Part shown: one piece after another, positions 17,657-26,482 of the stretch
Numbering within the stretch: the stretch's first letter is position 1
Layout: the number at the start of each line of letters is the position of its first letter
Source: an uncultured Aquimarina sp.
GTDB taxonomy: Bacteria > Bacteroidota > Bacteroidia > Flavobacteriales > Flavobacteriaceae
Length of the DNA: 64,000 nucleotides
Assembly (NCBI GenBank): GCA_947503835.1
Contig: CANNFM010000011.1
Span: 154,629-218,628 of the forward strand
Direction of reading: 5' to 3'
Notes under the pieces: model-generated
What the model was told of the DNA's origin: nothing
Seen by the model: only the letters and a program-made list of their open reading frames with translations
Databases searched by the model: none
Translations under genes and position numbers: made by a program

Positions 17657-18669
17657 TGATTTAGGGCATTTTTATAAGGCGGTAAGATACTAATAAATTT
17701 ATCAATGGTATCAGATAAGGAAAGATTACTTTTTCCACCAGCTGCGTTATGATGGCCACCTCCTTCAAAATGATTACGTGAGAATTCATTGACAGAAAAA
17801 CCTCCTTTAGAACGCAACGATATTTTTATAATTCCTTCACCTTTGTTTTCTATAAAAATCAAGGCAAATTTGATACCTTCTATTGATAATCCTAAATTAA
17901 CAAAGCCTTCGGTATCTCCTTTTTTAAAACTATTCTGATCCAGCTCTTTTTGAGACATAGTAATGTAGGCCGTTTTATATTCGGGTAGCACTTTTAAGTT
18001 GTTTAACGCTATACCTTGTAATCTAAGTCTTGACAATGTATTAGAGTCATAAATACGTTCATGAATACTCGTGTTATCTGCACCCTTATCAATAAGATCT
18101 GCTACCACACGGTGGGTAGTACTTGTTGTAGATCTAAATCTAAAAGACCCTGTGTCTGTCATGATACCTACGTAAATACATGTTGCAATCTCCGGGGTGA
18201 TTTTGTCGATGTCGTTCATTTTTTCAATAAAATGATAAATCATCTGGCAGGTAGAACACATGGCCGTATCGCTATAAACATACTTGGCATAAGTGTCAGG
18301 TTGTTGGTGATGATCAATCATAATAAAGGTAGCTTCAGATTTTGCTAGTGTACTTTCCATCTCTCCACTTCGGGATAAATGGTTAAAATCTAAAGTAAAA
18401 ATAATATCGGCTTTCTCGATTTCAGAAATTGCCGTTTTATTACCATTATCGAATTTAAGTATAGAGTCTTCTTCAGGTATCCATTTTAAAAATTCAGGAT
18501 ATTCATTAGGAGTTATTACCTTAGAATTATGACCTAATGCAGAGAGGTATTGGTGCAAAGCTAATGTTGAGCCAATTGCATCTCCATCAGGGTTTTTATG
18601 CGTGGTGATCACAATATTTTTAGAAGAACTCAACAACTCTTTTATTTCATGTATATCTTTATCATTCAT
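17653..18669 (-). CDS. nrnA: DHH/DHHA1 bifunctional oligoribonuclease / pAp phosphatase (NrnA-like)
   Basis: This is a 338-aa protein. Signature motifs are THKNPDGDAIGS, FTLDFNH, the DHH motif (MIDHHQQPD), and the C-terminal DHHA1 glycine-rich GGGHHNAAGG. Such enzymes degrade nano-RNA dimers and trimers and dephosphorylate 3'-phosphoadenosine 5'-phosphate in the cytosol using Mn ions. It is the first gene of the nrnA-gldI-PPIase operon and is divergent from the PhoD-like gene. Confidence 0.88.
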   Translation of the reverse strand: MNDKDIHEIKELLSSSKNIVITTHKNPDGDAIGSTLALHQYLSALGHNSKVITPNEYPEFLKWIPEEDSILKFDNGNKTAISEIEKADIIFTLDFNHLSRSGEMESTLAKSEATFIMIDHHQQPDTYAKYVYSDTAMCSTCQMIYHFIEKMNDIDKITPEIATCIYVGIMTDTGSFRFRSTTSTTHRVVADLIDKGADNTSIHERIYDSNTLSRLRLQGIALNNLKVLPEYKTAYITMSQKELDQNSFKKGDTEGFVNLGLSIEGIKFALIFIENKGEGIIKISLRSKGGFSVNEFSRNHFEGGGHHNAAGGKSNLSLSDTIDKFISILPPYKNALNQ

Positions 18670-18747
18670 AGGTCAGCGAATATACAATAAATAATATTTT
18701 AGTAATATTAGAACAATTAATTTTGTTGGACTCTAAATTATATACAT

Positions 18748-19779
18748 ATGAAAATTGAAAAGATCATTATTGCAGTATTTATAGGTTTTATTCAATTGTG
18801 TTGGGGTCAAACAAAAGACAAAGTAAATACTCCAGATTTTGTGATCACTTTTGGTAGTTGTAATAAACCAAGCAAACCACAGCCTTTTTGGAATGAGATT
18901 TTAAAAATTAATCCCGATGTATTTATTTGGGGAGGTGATAATATTTATGCTGATTCTGAAGACATGAATAAAATTGAAAATGATTATAGGATGCAGAATA
19001 ATAATGCAGACTACAAAAAAATAAAAGAAGCAGTGCCTATTATGGCTACCTGGGATGATCATGATTATGGTAAGAATGATGCCGGAGTAGAGTGGGAGAT
19101 GAAAAAGGAAAGTCAACAGTTGTTTTTAGATTTTCTGGAGATTCCTAAAGATGATCCCAGAAGATCTCAAGAAGGAGTGTATACTTCAAAAGTGTTTGAT
19201 ACCGAAAAAGGGAATATAAAGATAATTACTTTAGATACTAGGTATTTTAGATCTCCTTTAAAAGAAAGTAGTACTGAAGATCGACGTTATGAACCGCATG
19301 TAAATAATGAAGGGACACTATTGGGAGAAAAGCAATGGAAATGGTTAGAAAAGGAGTTAGAAAGTAATTATTCTGATTTCATTATTATTGTGAGTAGCAT
19401 ACAATTTTTATCATCAGAGCATGGTTTCGAATCCTGGGGTAATTTTCCTCATGAGATAGATAGATTTAAAAACTTATTGGTAAACAAAGCGGTTAGAAAT
19501 GCAATTATACTTAGTGGGGATCGACATATTTCTGAGTTTTCGATGGCAAAAGTAAAAGGACTTAAATACCCAATAGTTGATTTTACTTCGAGCGGATTAA
19601 CACATTCGTACTCTGAGTATAAGGGTGAATCTAATAGATACAGAGTGGGAAGGGTAATCTCGACGCCAAGTTTTGGGGTACTAAAATTTGATCTTGACAC
19701 CTATATCGTTACGATGCAAATTAGAGGAGAGAACAATATAACATTACAAGAATTTAATCGTCAATACCCTAAAAATTAA
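18748..19779 (+). CDS. Alkaline phosphatase D (PhoD)-like metallophosphoesterase, exported
   Basis: This is a 343-aa protein with a signal peptide (about 1-20, ending LCWGQ). Metal-ligand motifs include TFGSCN, WGGDNIYAD, ATWDDHDYGKNDAG and LSGDRHISE, which are typical of PhoD-like phosphodiesterases/monoesterases using Ca and Fe. It probably scavenges phosphate from organic esters in the periplasm. A hairpin terminator follows before ndk. Confidence 0.85.
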   Translation: MKIEKIIIAVFIGFIQLCWGQTKDKVNTPDFVITFGSCNKPSKPQPFWNEILKINPDVFIWGGDNIYADSEDMNKIENDYRMQNNNADYKKIKEAVPIMATWDDHDYGKNDAGVEWEMKKESQQLFLDFLEIPKDDPRRSQEGVYTSKVFDTEKGNIKIITLDTRYFRSPLKESSTEDRRYEPHVNNEGTLLGEKQWKWLEKELESNYSDFIIIVSSIQFLSSEHGFESWGNFPHEIDRFKNLLVNKAVRNAIILSGDRHISEFSMAKVKGLKYPIVDFTSSGLTHSYSEYKGESNRYRVGRVISTPSFGVLKFDLDTYIVTMQIRGENNITLQEFNRQYPKN

Positions 19780-19799
19780 AATTTTCAGATTGATATTAA

Positions 19800-19836
19800 A
19801 AAAGCTTCAAAAATAATTCTTGTTTTTGAAGCTTTT
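19800..19836 (+). terminator. Rho-independent terminator
   Basis: 14-bp arms AAAAGCTTCAAAAA / TTTTTGAAGCTTTT surround a 9-nt loop, 21 bp after the PhoD-like gene. Confidence 0.75.
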
Positions 19837-19849
19837 ATACATATTTTTG
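19820..19849 (+). promoter_or_regulatory. Putative promoter of ndk
   Basis: TTG (19820-19822), N19 and TATTTTTG (19842-19849) fit the Bacteroidota TTTG / TAnnTTTG pattern except for one base of the upstream box. It overlaps the preceding terminator and lies 90 bp before ndk. Confidence 0.4.
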
Positions 19850-19939
19850 CAGCAAAATTTAGAAAAGGATATCTATCCTGATTACTAATTAAAAAAAAAT
19901 ACTTCTGCTTATCATAAGTAGACAATAAAAAGAAATACG

Positions 19940-20359
19940 ATGGCAACAAACAGAACTTTTACAATGCTTAAACCGGATGCGGTAAGAAAAGGATACATAG
20001 GGGCAATCCTTGAGCAAATCACTGCTTCAGGTTTTAGAATTGTGGCAATGAAATTGACTCAGCTTACTTCTAATGATGCTAAAGAATTTTATGCGGTTCA
20101 TAAAGAACGTCCTTTTTACGGAGAATTAGTTGAGTATATGACTAGCGGTCCTATTGTAGCAGCTATTTTAGAAAAAGAAAATGCAGTAGAGGATTTTAGA
20201 ACTCTAATCGGAGCAACAAATCCAGAAGAAGCTGCAGAAGGAACTATTCGTAACAAATTTGCAACTTCTATTAGTGAAAATGCAGTGCATGGTAGTGATA
20301 GTGACGAAAATGCAGCTATCGAAGGAGCTTTTCATTTTTCTGGAAGAGAGCAGTTCTAG
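19940..20359 (+). CDS. ndk: Nucleoside diphosphate kinase
   Basis: This 139-aa protein is full family length. It begins TFTMLKPDAV and has the active-site histidine in NAVHGSDSDENA. It transfers the gamma phosphate of ATP to nucleoside diphosphates through a phosphohistidine. It is a single gene between two hairpin terminators. Confidence 0.95.
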   Translation: MATNRTFTMLKPDAVRKGYIGAILEQITASGFRIVAMKLTQLTSNDAKEFYAVHKERPFYGELVEYMTSGPIVAAILEKENAVEDFRTLIGATNPEEAAEGTIRNKFATSISENAVHGSDSDENAAIEGAFHFSGREQF

Positions 20360-20386
20360 AAAGAGCGATTTTCATGAAAATATAAT

Positions 20387-20416
20387 AACCATCCTGAGTA
20401 AGGATGGTTTTTTTAT
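20387..20416. terminator. Rho-independent terminator
   Basis: The stem AACCATCCT / AGGATGGTT with a GAGTA loop is followed by a T run, after ndk. It also lies at the end of the convergent TonB receptor gene. Confidence 0.8.
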
Positions 20417-22968
20417 TACCAGAATACTCTAAAACTTACATTAGGAGTAATTCCTAATGAATAGATATCCGAACTTATAAATTGATTATCCAAAGAGTTG
20501 GTAGCTCTAAATTCTTTATTCAATAAATTCTTTCTGTCATAAAGATTTAGCAAAGAGAATCCGACACGGTATTTAATATTGGGATTATATCCTATCTTAA
20601 AATCATAAATTGCAGAAAAATCTAATCTGTGGTATACAGGTAGATTATTGCTGTTAATTTCTCCAAATTGCAGCACTACAATTTCTCCACTTTCATCTAC
20701 TCCCGATATATTGGTAAAAGCTTTACCAGTGTGCCATATCCAACCTAATGAAAACTGAAAATTATTAACCTTATAAAACTGAGACCATTTTATGGTATGC
20801 TCAATGTTCCAGTTACCTGGAAATGATTCATTATTATTAATGTTATCAAATGTATTGCTCGTATTGATATAAGAATAGCTTACCCAGGTTTTATATTTTT
20901 TGAACCTCTTTTTTAAAAAAACATCAATACCATATACACTACTCTGCCCCGTGTGATAGGTATTATCTATAGGATTAATAAAACCTGCAGTAAGTGTAGT
21001 AATGCCATCAATTTGTTTGAGATAACTATCAATATCGAGATACCATTTGTTTTTTCTAAAACTGCTGCCTAATGTATATTGATAACTTGTAATGACAGGA
21101 AAAACTTCATTATTTGCTAATGTCCATACCTGGTTTTCAAGGGATAGGTCACTTACTATCGATTCCTGGATTTGGCTTACGGTTTGGCTTCGATATTCTC
21201 CACTAGCATTTACTTCCCAATTTTTGGTTAAGTATTTTTGAATAAAAACCCTGGGTTCTATAAAAGATTCATCTATTTCTGTATACTGATTGAATCGTAA
21301 TCCTGCAGAAATATAGAAGTTTTTAGGATTTTCGTATTTGTATTCTGCATATGCAGCATGTGTATTTAAAAATCGATCATCCTGATCCAAAATCAATTCG
21401 TAGCTTGGTGTAGTGGTAACAAAAGCATATCTAATATTATTATTAGAGAATTGATAACCACCTAAGAGGTTTTGATAGGTTGATAAGCTATATTTTATGC
21501 TCAATTCTGCCCCATAATCGCGAATACTATTTTTTTTACTTTCAATTTCGGTGACTGCACCCGAATTTCTTGTAATAAACTGGTAATTTAATAAGTATTT
21601 TGCATAGTACCCATTGGTTTGAATTGATAATTTATCATTGTAGTTTGCATCCCATTTAAGGTTATAGCCTTCATTTTCTGTTATTAAATCATCATTAAAA
21701 GATTCGATATCATTGCTTCGTCTAAAATCAAGATCATTTTTACCATAAATAGTATTCACCTCCATGGTATGATTTTGAAATGGTTTAATAATTAAATTAG
21801 CATTATAATCTGTGTAGAAAAAATTATTATCTTCATCATTAAGCTGCGTGGTCTCTGAAATTTTGGTGTTTTGAAAAACTCGATCTGCTAGCTGTTTGTA
21901 TGTAAACGTTTCTAAAAGATCGGTATATGATCTTCTTCCTGATACCTGAAGAGAAACTTTGTCTTTGATAATTGGGGTATGTACTACGGCATCTGCATTG
22001 ATCATATTAAAACCAGCTCCTCCTGTAAAACGTTCTGCTATTTGAGTATTGGATGTAATGTCTATTACGCCAGCGATTCGATCACCATATTTGGCACTAA
22101 CTCCGCTTTTCGAAAAATTAACTTCTTTGGCAACATAAGGATTGAAAGCAGATAACATACCAAAAAAATGTCCTTGATGATACGTTTTGATGCCATTCCA
22201 TAATACAAGATTTTGATGAGGGGTGCTTCCTCTTACAAATAAACCAGAAGCAGTTTCAAATGGATTATTTACTCCTGGTGTTAGCTGAACACTTTGTAAA
22301 ATATCAGGCTCTGTTCTTCCGGGCAGAACTTCTACATCCTTTAGATTAATGTTGATTACTTTTTTATTTTGAGTAATTCCCTTAGCTAAATATTCCTCAA
22401 TAAAAACTTCATCCAGAATTTCCTCCTGGGCCTGAATAAGGTAGATTTTAGTACACTCTTTAGTTAAAAAAATATCTGAACGAAGTACTTGTTGTCTAAA
22501 TCCGGGAGCGCTGATCAGGATTACCGAATTGTACGGGACTTCTTTATATTCGAAATACCCTTTTTCGTCGGTAGAGGCATTGGCTCTTATTGCCTTAAAG
22601 AAGATACCGATATCCTTAAGAGGTTTGTCTTCTTCATCAAGAATATAACCACAAACAGAGATGGTGTCTTTTGTATGGAAAGCACTTATCGTTATAAAAT
22701 TGTTACCTGTAAGCTTAAATTTTAACGAAGTTTGTTGTTGTAATTCTCTAATCAAATCTTCAAGAGAAAGTGTAGAATTTATTGTGGTTGAAACCTTTTT
22801 GTTATGAATTACCGCATCAATATAGGAGAACTTAATAGTATAAAACTCTTCTATAATTGGTATAGCTTCGGATAAGGGTTTATTTTCTATCACAATTGCT
22901 TTTGCATCTCCTTGCGCGAAAGCAGTAATGCTACATAAAAAATAAAATGTACATAAAAGTCTGATCAT
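20416..22968 (-). CDS. TonB-dependent receptor with signalling (STN) domain
   Basis: This is an 850-aa outer-membrane protein with a signal peptide ending AFA. Domains in order are an STN secretin/TonB signalling domain (about 22-95), a carboxypeptidase-like CNA-type beta domain (about 100-180, VCGYILDEEDKPL), and a plug (about 200-310, VRGSTPHQNLVLWNG). The last is a 22-strand type barrel ending in the aromatic VSFRVFW. The STN domain marks it as a transducer that signals ligand arrival to FecR. No SusD partner is adjacent, so it is not an obvious glycan-uptake locus and the ligand is unknown. It starts 4 bp after fecR and is co-transcribed with it. Confidence 0.88.
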   Translation of the reverse strand: MIRLLCTFYFLCSITAFAQGDAKAIVIENKPLSEAIPIIEEFYTIKFSYIDAVIHNKKVSTTINSTLSLEDLIRELQQQTSLKFKLTGNNFITISAFHTKDTISVCGYILDEEDKPLKDIGIFFKAIRANASTDEKGYFEYKEVPYNSVILISAPGFRQQVLRSDIFLTKECTKIYLIQAQEEILDEVFIEEYLAKGITQNKKVININLKDVEVLPGRTEPDILQSVQLTPGVNNPFETASGLFVRGSTPHQNLVLWNGIKTYHQGHFFGMLSAFNPYVAKEVNFSKSGVSAKYGDRIAGVIDITSNTQIAERFTGGAGFNMINADAVVHTPIIKDKVSLQVSGRRSYTDLLETFTYKQLADRVFQNTKISETTQLNDEDNNFFYTDYNANLIIKPFQNHTMEVNTIYGKNDLDFRRSNDIESFNDDLITENEGYNLKWDANYNDKLSIQTNGYYAKYLLNYQFITRNSGAVTEIESKKNSIRDYGAELSIKYSLSTYQNLLGGYQFSNNNIRYAFVTTTPSYELILDQDDRFLNTHAAYAEYKYENPKNFYISAGLRFNQYTEIDESFIEPRVFIQKYLTKNWEVNASGEYRSQTVSQIQESIVSDLSLENQVWTLANNEVFPVITSYQYTLGSSFRKNKWYLDIDSYLKQIDGITTLTAGFINPIDNTYHTGQSSVYGIDVFLKKRFKKYKTWVSYSYINTSNTFDNINNNESFPGNWNIEHTIKWSQFYKVNNFQFSLGWIWHTGKAFTNISGVDESGEIVVLQFGEINSNNLPVYHRLDFSAIYDFKIGYNPNIKYRVGFSLLNLYDRKNLLNKEFRATNSLDNQFISSDIYSLGITPNVSFRVFW

Positions 22969-22972
22969 CCTC

Positions 22973-23887
22973 TTACTTTTCTAGTACGATGGTCTTGCCA
23001 TCTTGAGATAGGCTATAGCTAAGGCCTAAGGTACTAAAAACTGTTCTAAGTGCAACTTCCTGATTATTATTAGGAAAAGTTCCTGTGTAAATGGTTTCAA
23101 GATCTATAGATGATGATTTGATCTGTAGGTTATATTGTTTTTCAAGTTCTTTAAATACATACTTTATAGGCATACTTCTAAATGAACTTGTATTAGCAAG
23201 CCAAGAGGGTTGTTGCGCCTCAAAAGTCCAGTTTTCAGGTGTTTGATTTCCCAAATTCCGAAAGGCTTTTCCAGCAGTTAAGGTTTCTTTATTCTTGTCG
23301 TTTGTCACACTAACTTTACCTTCAAAACAATGAACTTCGAAGAAAGAGTTTTGAGAGTGCACATTAAATTGAGTGCCGAGTACAGAAACGTCTCCGTTCT
23401 TTGTAGTCACGGTAAATTTACTTCCTTTTTTTACCTTGAAATAGGCTTCACCGTCAAGTGTTACTAATCTATTGTTATCCCAATTCTTTTTGTCAAAAAT
23501 TGCTTCAGATTTTGCGTTCATAATCATCTCTGAACCATCGGGTAATGTTACGGCAAGTTGTTCTCCGTAATCAGTACTAAATGATTGATCAGAGTTAAAT
23601 AAAAATAGTCCTAAAATAACTGCGATAGAAGCAGCAGCGGCAAAATATGGCCATAATTTTATTGTAGAACCTGATTTTTGAGTTATACCTTCATTACGCT
23701 TTGATTTGAGGGAGGTAAGCTCTTTATCTACATCATAATTTTTTAGGTCCAAAGCATCTGCACCAGCCATTATTTTGGCATAATGCTCGTATTCTGGATG
23801 AGATTGAAACTCCCGAAGTTCTTCCTCAGAAAGCTCACCGTTTATCCATCTGGATAAGAAGATATCGTCTTTTTTGTCGTCTAACAT
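22973..23887 (-). CDS. FecR-family anti-sigma factor
   Basis: This is a 304-aa protein. It has a short cytosolic N-terminal sigma-binding helix region (1-83, WINGELSEEELREF), one transmembrane segment (about 84-102, FAAAASIAVILGLFLF) and a periplasmic FecR domain (about 110-210, VTLPDGSEMIMNAKS, GTQFNVHS). The C-terminal DUF4974-type domain has VFKELEKQYNLQI. It would hold the ECF sigma factor inactive until the receptor STN domain contacts it. Its start lies 22 bp downstream of the CGTT box of a GGTAGGGT-type promoter. Confidence 0.88.
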   Translation of the reverse strand: MLDDKKDDIFLSRWINGELSEEELREFQSHPEYEHYAKIMAGADALDLKNYDVDKELTSLKSKRNEGITQKSGSTIKLWPYFAAAASIAVILGLFLFNSDQSFSTDYGEQLAVTLPDGSEMIMNAKSEAIFDKKNWDNNRLVTLDGEAYFKVKKGSKFTVTTKNGDVSVLGTQFNVHSQNSFFEVHCFEGKVSVTNDKNKETLTAGKAFRNLGNQTPENWTFEAQQPSWLANTSSFRSMPIKYVFKELEKQYNLQIKSSSIDLETIYTGTFPNNNQEVALRTVFSTLGLSYSLSQDGKTIVLEK

Positions 23888-23908
23888 AACTCCTGTCTAT
23901 ATAATGTT

Positions 23909-23935
23909 AACGTTTTACTTATTAATAACCCTACC
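23909..23935 (-). promoter_or_regulatory. Predicted ECF-sigma promoter of fecR-TonB receptor operon (site C)
   Basis: On the minus strand GGTAGGGT (23935-23928) and CGTT (23912-23909) are separated by exactly 15 nt. The same boxes with the same spacing stand before the two lipoprotein genes on the plus strand. It lies 21 bp from the fecR start. Confidence 0.65.
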
Positions 23936-23946
23936 ATTTATTTTTT

Positions 23947-24135
23947 AGTTCATAGTTCATGGTCAATAGTCAATGGTTTATAGTCAATGGTTTATAGTCC
24001 ATGGTCAATAGTTTGTGGTCAATAGTCAATGGTTTATAGTCCATGGTCAATAGTTTGTGGTCAATAGTCAATGGTTTATAGTCCATAGTCAATAGTTTAT
24101 GGTCAATAGTCAATGGTTTATAATCAATAGTTTAT
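23947..24135 (-). repeat. Heptamer tandem array 1 (27 units)
   Basis: This is 189 bp of 7-bp units such as AGTCAAT, GGTTTAT, GGTCAAT and AGTCCAT, with a higher-order 42-bp period. On the minus strand the units read as CTATTGA-like. It ends 11 bp upstream of the GGTAGGGT box of site C. The stop codon of the adjacent IVS-type pseudogene comes from its first units. Confidence 0.9.
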
Positions 24136-24494
24136 TGCTTGTTTTAATGTTTTTCTTAAGGCCTGTATCATTTTAATAATTTCAGTAAGTTTATCATAAT
24201 ATACTTCAAACTGATTTTGATTTATCAAATCTCTTCTTTTAGCTAAATATAAGCAGCTTACAACCTCTCAATCCCTGAACGTAAAGCAATACCTAAAAAC
24301 CGATTAAATTCTTTGTTTGATTGCCCAGTCGAACCTTCAGCAATATTTAGCGCAATAGAATCGGTAGCTCTTTTTATCTGAGATGTTAATACATAAAGCT
24401 CTTCTTTTGGAAAACTAAGAGTGAGTTCATGTATTTCTCCAGAAAGATCTAATGATTTTTGCCACACTTTTAGCTTTTCAAATTTAAATGCCAT
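24124..24494 (-). pseudogene. Four-helix-bundle protein (23S rRNA IVS type), frameshifted
   Basis: The first 78 codons encode the usual IVS/bAvd-like start (KFEKLKVWQKSLDLS, QIKRATDSIALNIAEGS) and then stop after GIERL. Removing two bases from an AG-AG duplication at about 24265-24268 restores the frame. The result is GIEVVSCLYLAKRRDL and a normal C-terminal helix to a TGA at 24124, about 122 aa in total, which is the family length. The gene is therefore broken by a 2-nt insertion unless recoded. It sits between inverted heptamer arrays and separates the sigma and anti-sigma genes. The function of free-standing members of this family is unknown. Confidence 0.8.
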
Positions 24495-24529
24495 AATATG
24501 TTTTGTTAAACCATTTTTTTTAATTTTTT

Positions 24530-24641
24530 CGTCTATCGTCTATCGTCTATCGTCTATCGTCTATCGTCTATCGTCTATCGTCTATCGTCTATCGTCCATG
24601 GTCTATTGACTATCGACTATCGTCTATTAACTATCGACTTC
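24530..24641 (+). repeat. Heptamer tandem array 2 (about 16 units)
   Basis: These are 7-bp units, mostly CGTCTAT and later CTATTGA / CTATCGA-like, in plus orientation. They are therefore inverted relative to array 1 on the other side of the IVS-type pseudogene. The array ends 2 bp from the stop codon of the sigma factor gene. Confidence 0.9.
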
Positions 24642-24643
24642 AT

Positions 24644-25165
24644 TTACACATTCCCAATCTTCTTTCTAAGAGACAATAACGCTTTATGCATTAATTTTTC
24701 TATAGCTTTTACCGAAACGTTAGATAGCTCTGCTATTTCTTTATAGGTTTTTTTGTCTATTCTACTCAATAGAAAAACTTCTCGTTGCCGTTCGGGTAAT
24801 TGAGCAATGGCATTTTTTAACTTTTCCATATATTCTTTTTCCAAAGCAATAAATTCAGGGGATTCATAATTTACATCACTTTTGCGTTGCGTAATATAGT
24901 CCCGGTATTTGAATTTTACTTTTTGATGACGGGCATTACTAATTCCCAAATTAGTAGCAATAGTGTATACATAACTCTTTGCTTTGTCCAAAGATACCTT
25001 AGCACAATTATTCCATAACTTAATGAAAGAGTCCTGAACTATATCCTCTGCCTGATCCAAATCCCCGAACTTATAATACAGATAATTTCTCAAAAGTTTT
25101 GAATGACTTTTGAAAAACTGATCAAAGACTTGTTCGTTACATGTAGAGTTTTTATCGTCAGACAT
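24644..25165 (-). CDS. ECF RNA polymerase sigma factor, FecI-like
   Basis: This is a 173-aa protein. Region 2 contains LRNYLYYKFGDLDQAEDIVQ, with DSFIKLW and a YVYTIATNL helix. Region 4 has QLPERQREVFLLSRI, then YKEIAELSNVSVKAIEKLM, the DNA-recognition helix. The ATG at 25165 (MSDDKN) is chosen because a good promoter lies just upstream of it; the open frame runs further, to 25276. It would direct RNA polymerase to the GGTAGGGT-N15-CGTT promoters nearby when released by FecR. That pairing is inferred from proximity. Confidence 0.85.
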   Translation of the reverse strand: MSDDKNSTCNEQVFDQFFKSHSKLLRNYLYYKFGDLDQAEDIVQDSFIKLWNNCAKVSLDKAKSYVYTIATNLGISNARHQKVKFKYRDYITQRKSDVNYESPEFIALEKEYMEKLKNAIAQLPERQREVFLLSRIDKKTYKEIAELSNVSVKAIEKLMHKALLSLRKKIGNV

Positions 25166-25188
25166 TTGGGGTATATAAATTGTGTTAT

Positions 25189-25219
25189 CAAATCTAGATT
25201 TTTTTTTCAAGCTATCAAA
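25189..25219 (-). promoter_or_regulatory. Housekeeping-type promoter of the sigma factor gene
   Basis: On the minus strand TTTG (25219-25216), N19 and TAGATTTG (25196-25189) match the Bacteroidota primary-sigma consensus TTTG-N19-TAnnTTTG exactly. It ends 23 bp before the ATG at 25165, supporting that start. Confidence 0.65.
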
Positions 25220-25245
25220 AAATAAAAGATTGTAAGTGCAAGGGG

Positions 25246-25272
25246 GGTAGGGTAAGTTTTTTTTGAGGCGTT
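25246..25272 (+). promoter_or_regulatory. Predicted ECF-sigma promoter of lipoprotein gene 1 (site B)
   Basis: GGTAGGGT (25246-25253), 15 nt, then CGTT (25269-25272), followed by TCATTTAT. It lies 62 bp upstream of the lipoprotein start and overlaps the region upstream of the divergent sigma gene. Confidence 0.65.
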
Positions 25273-25334
25273 TCATTTATGCAGAGCAATACAGCTTCTA
25301 AACAAAATATAAATAACCCTAAAACAATTACACC

Positions 25335-26315
25335 ATGAAAAAACTTAGCATTTGGTTGTTATCGATTGTAACACTTCTATTAGGATTAGCATCATGTGAG
25401 ATAAACGAAGAATTTGATCGATGTCCAGAACTTAAATTTACATTTTCTAAACTTGATTCGATTGTTCATTCAGAAAAAGTTAATGATACATTACCTACTG
25501 ATACAGTGCCTAATGATTCTCTGGTAGGAGGTTATTATAAGTTCATTGCAGATTTCCCGGATATTGAAGAAACAGCTTACGAATGGTTTGTTAATGATAG
25601 TTTGGTAGATTCGGAGTTAATTTTAGATGATCGAGATAATATGTATGTTGGTTTTTTTGGACCAGGAACATATAAGGTTTGCATTTTTTCTGAAACTCCC
25701 GATTGCCCAGAAGGAATATCATTTTGCGAAACTCTTGTGGTTAGAGAATCAAATCCAGCTTGTCCCGAACTTCGATTTAGTACTAGAACAGATACACTAT
25801 CTTCAGGTGAGGTAAAATATAAGTTTATAGCCGATTTTAAAGGGATCGAAGAAATAAGTTATGGCTGGTTTATTAATGGAGATTTAGTTGAAGACTCTGC
25901 TCCTGATGAAATAAACTATCTGAGATGGGATTTTGAAGAAGCGGGAGTTTATGAGGTGTGTATTAAAACAGAAACTCCAAACTGTCCTGAAGGCGCATCA
26001 TATTGCGAAGAAGTTATTGTACGAGAAGGTATAGTTTGCCCAGATTTATTCTTTGAATATGAGCAAGATGGAGATAACATTGCATACTATTTCTATCCAG
26101 GAGCTTTTGAAGGAATCGATGAGGTTACCTTAGAATGGTTTGTGAACGAAGAGTATGTTGGTAGTTCTCCAGAGTTCCCTCATAATAATCCATTCTACTA
26201 CCAATTTGATGGAGCAGGTAGATATGAAGTATGCGTGATGGTTGAGACTCCAGATTGTCCTAATGGGATTTCATTTTGTAAGGTTATCGAAATTGGTGAT
26301 CCAACACAAGAATAA
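25335..26315 (+). CDS. Lipoprotein 1 with three cysteine-containing PKD-like repeats
   Basis: This is a 326-aa protein with a lipoprotein signal (LLLGLASC). It holds three repeats of about 90-100 residues, each starting CPEL(K/R)F or CPDLFF and containing FIADF-like and YxWFxN(G/D) segments. Each repeat ends YEVCI-TETP-CPEG-FC or close to it. The fold is probably an Ig/PKD-type beta sandwich stabilised by disulfides. Together with its relative at 27877 it likely forms surface-exposed proteins of the adjacent ECF regulon. I do not recognise a named family. Confidence 0.7.
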   Translation: MKKLSIWLLSIVTLLLGLASCEINEEFDRCPELKFTFSKLDSIVHSEKVNDTLPTDTVPNDSLVGGYYKFIADFPDIEETAYEWFVNDSLVDSELILDDRDNMYVGFFGPGTYKVCIFSETPDCPEGISFCETLVVRESNPACPELRFSTRTDTLSSGEVKYKFIADFKGIEEISYGWFINGDLVEDSAPDEINYLRWDFEEAGVYEVCIKTETPNCPEGASYCEEVIVREGIVCPDLFFEYEQDGDNIAYYFYPGAFEGIDEVTLEWFVNEEYVGSSPEFPHNNPFYYQFDGAGRYEVCVMVETPDCPNGISFCKVIEIGDPTQE

Positions 26316-26355
26316 AATATTAAAAATAGGTTAGTTAGGTTAGATTAATTAGGTT

Positions 26356-26395
26356 AATTCCCCGAAAGTAGTGCCATTACTTTTGGGGAATTTTT
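26356..26395 (+). terminator. Rho-independent terminator
   Basis: The stem AATTCCCCGAAAGTA / TACTTTTGGGGAATT with a 7-nt loop is followed by TTT. It lies 41 bp after lipoprotein gene 1. Confidence 0.85.
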
Positions 26396-26482
26396 ATTGT
26401 GCACCTGCAGTAAAAAGAAGTAAAAGTGTTTCGAAAAGAACTTTTGTATTATTTTTAGGTTCTTCAAAAAAAAGAAATAAAG

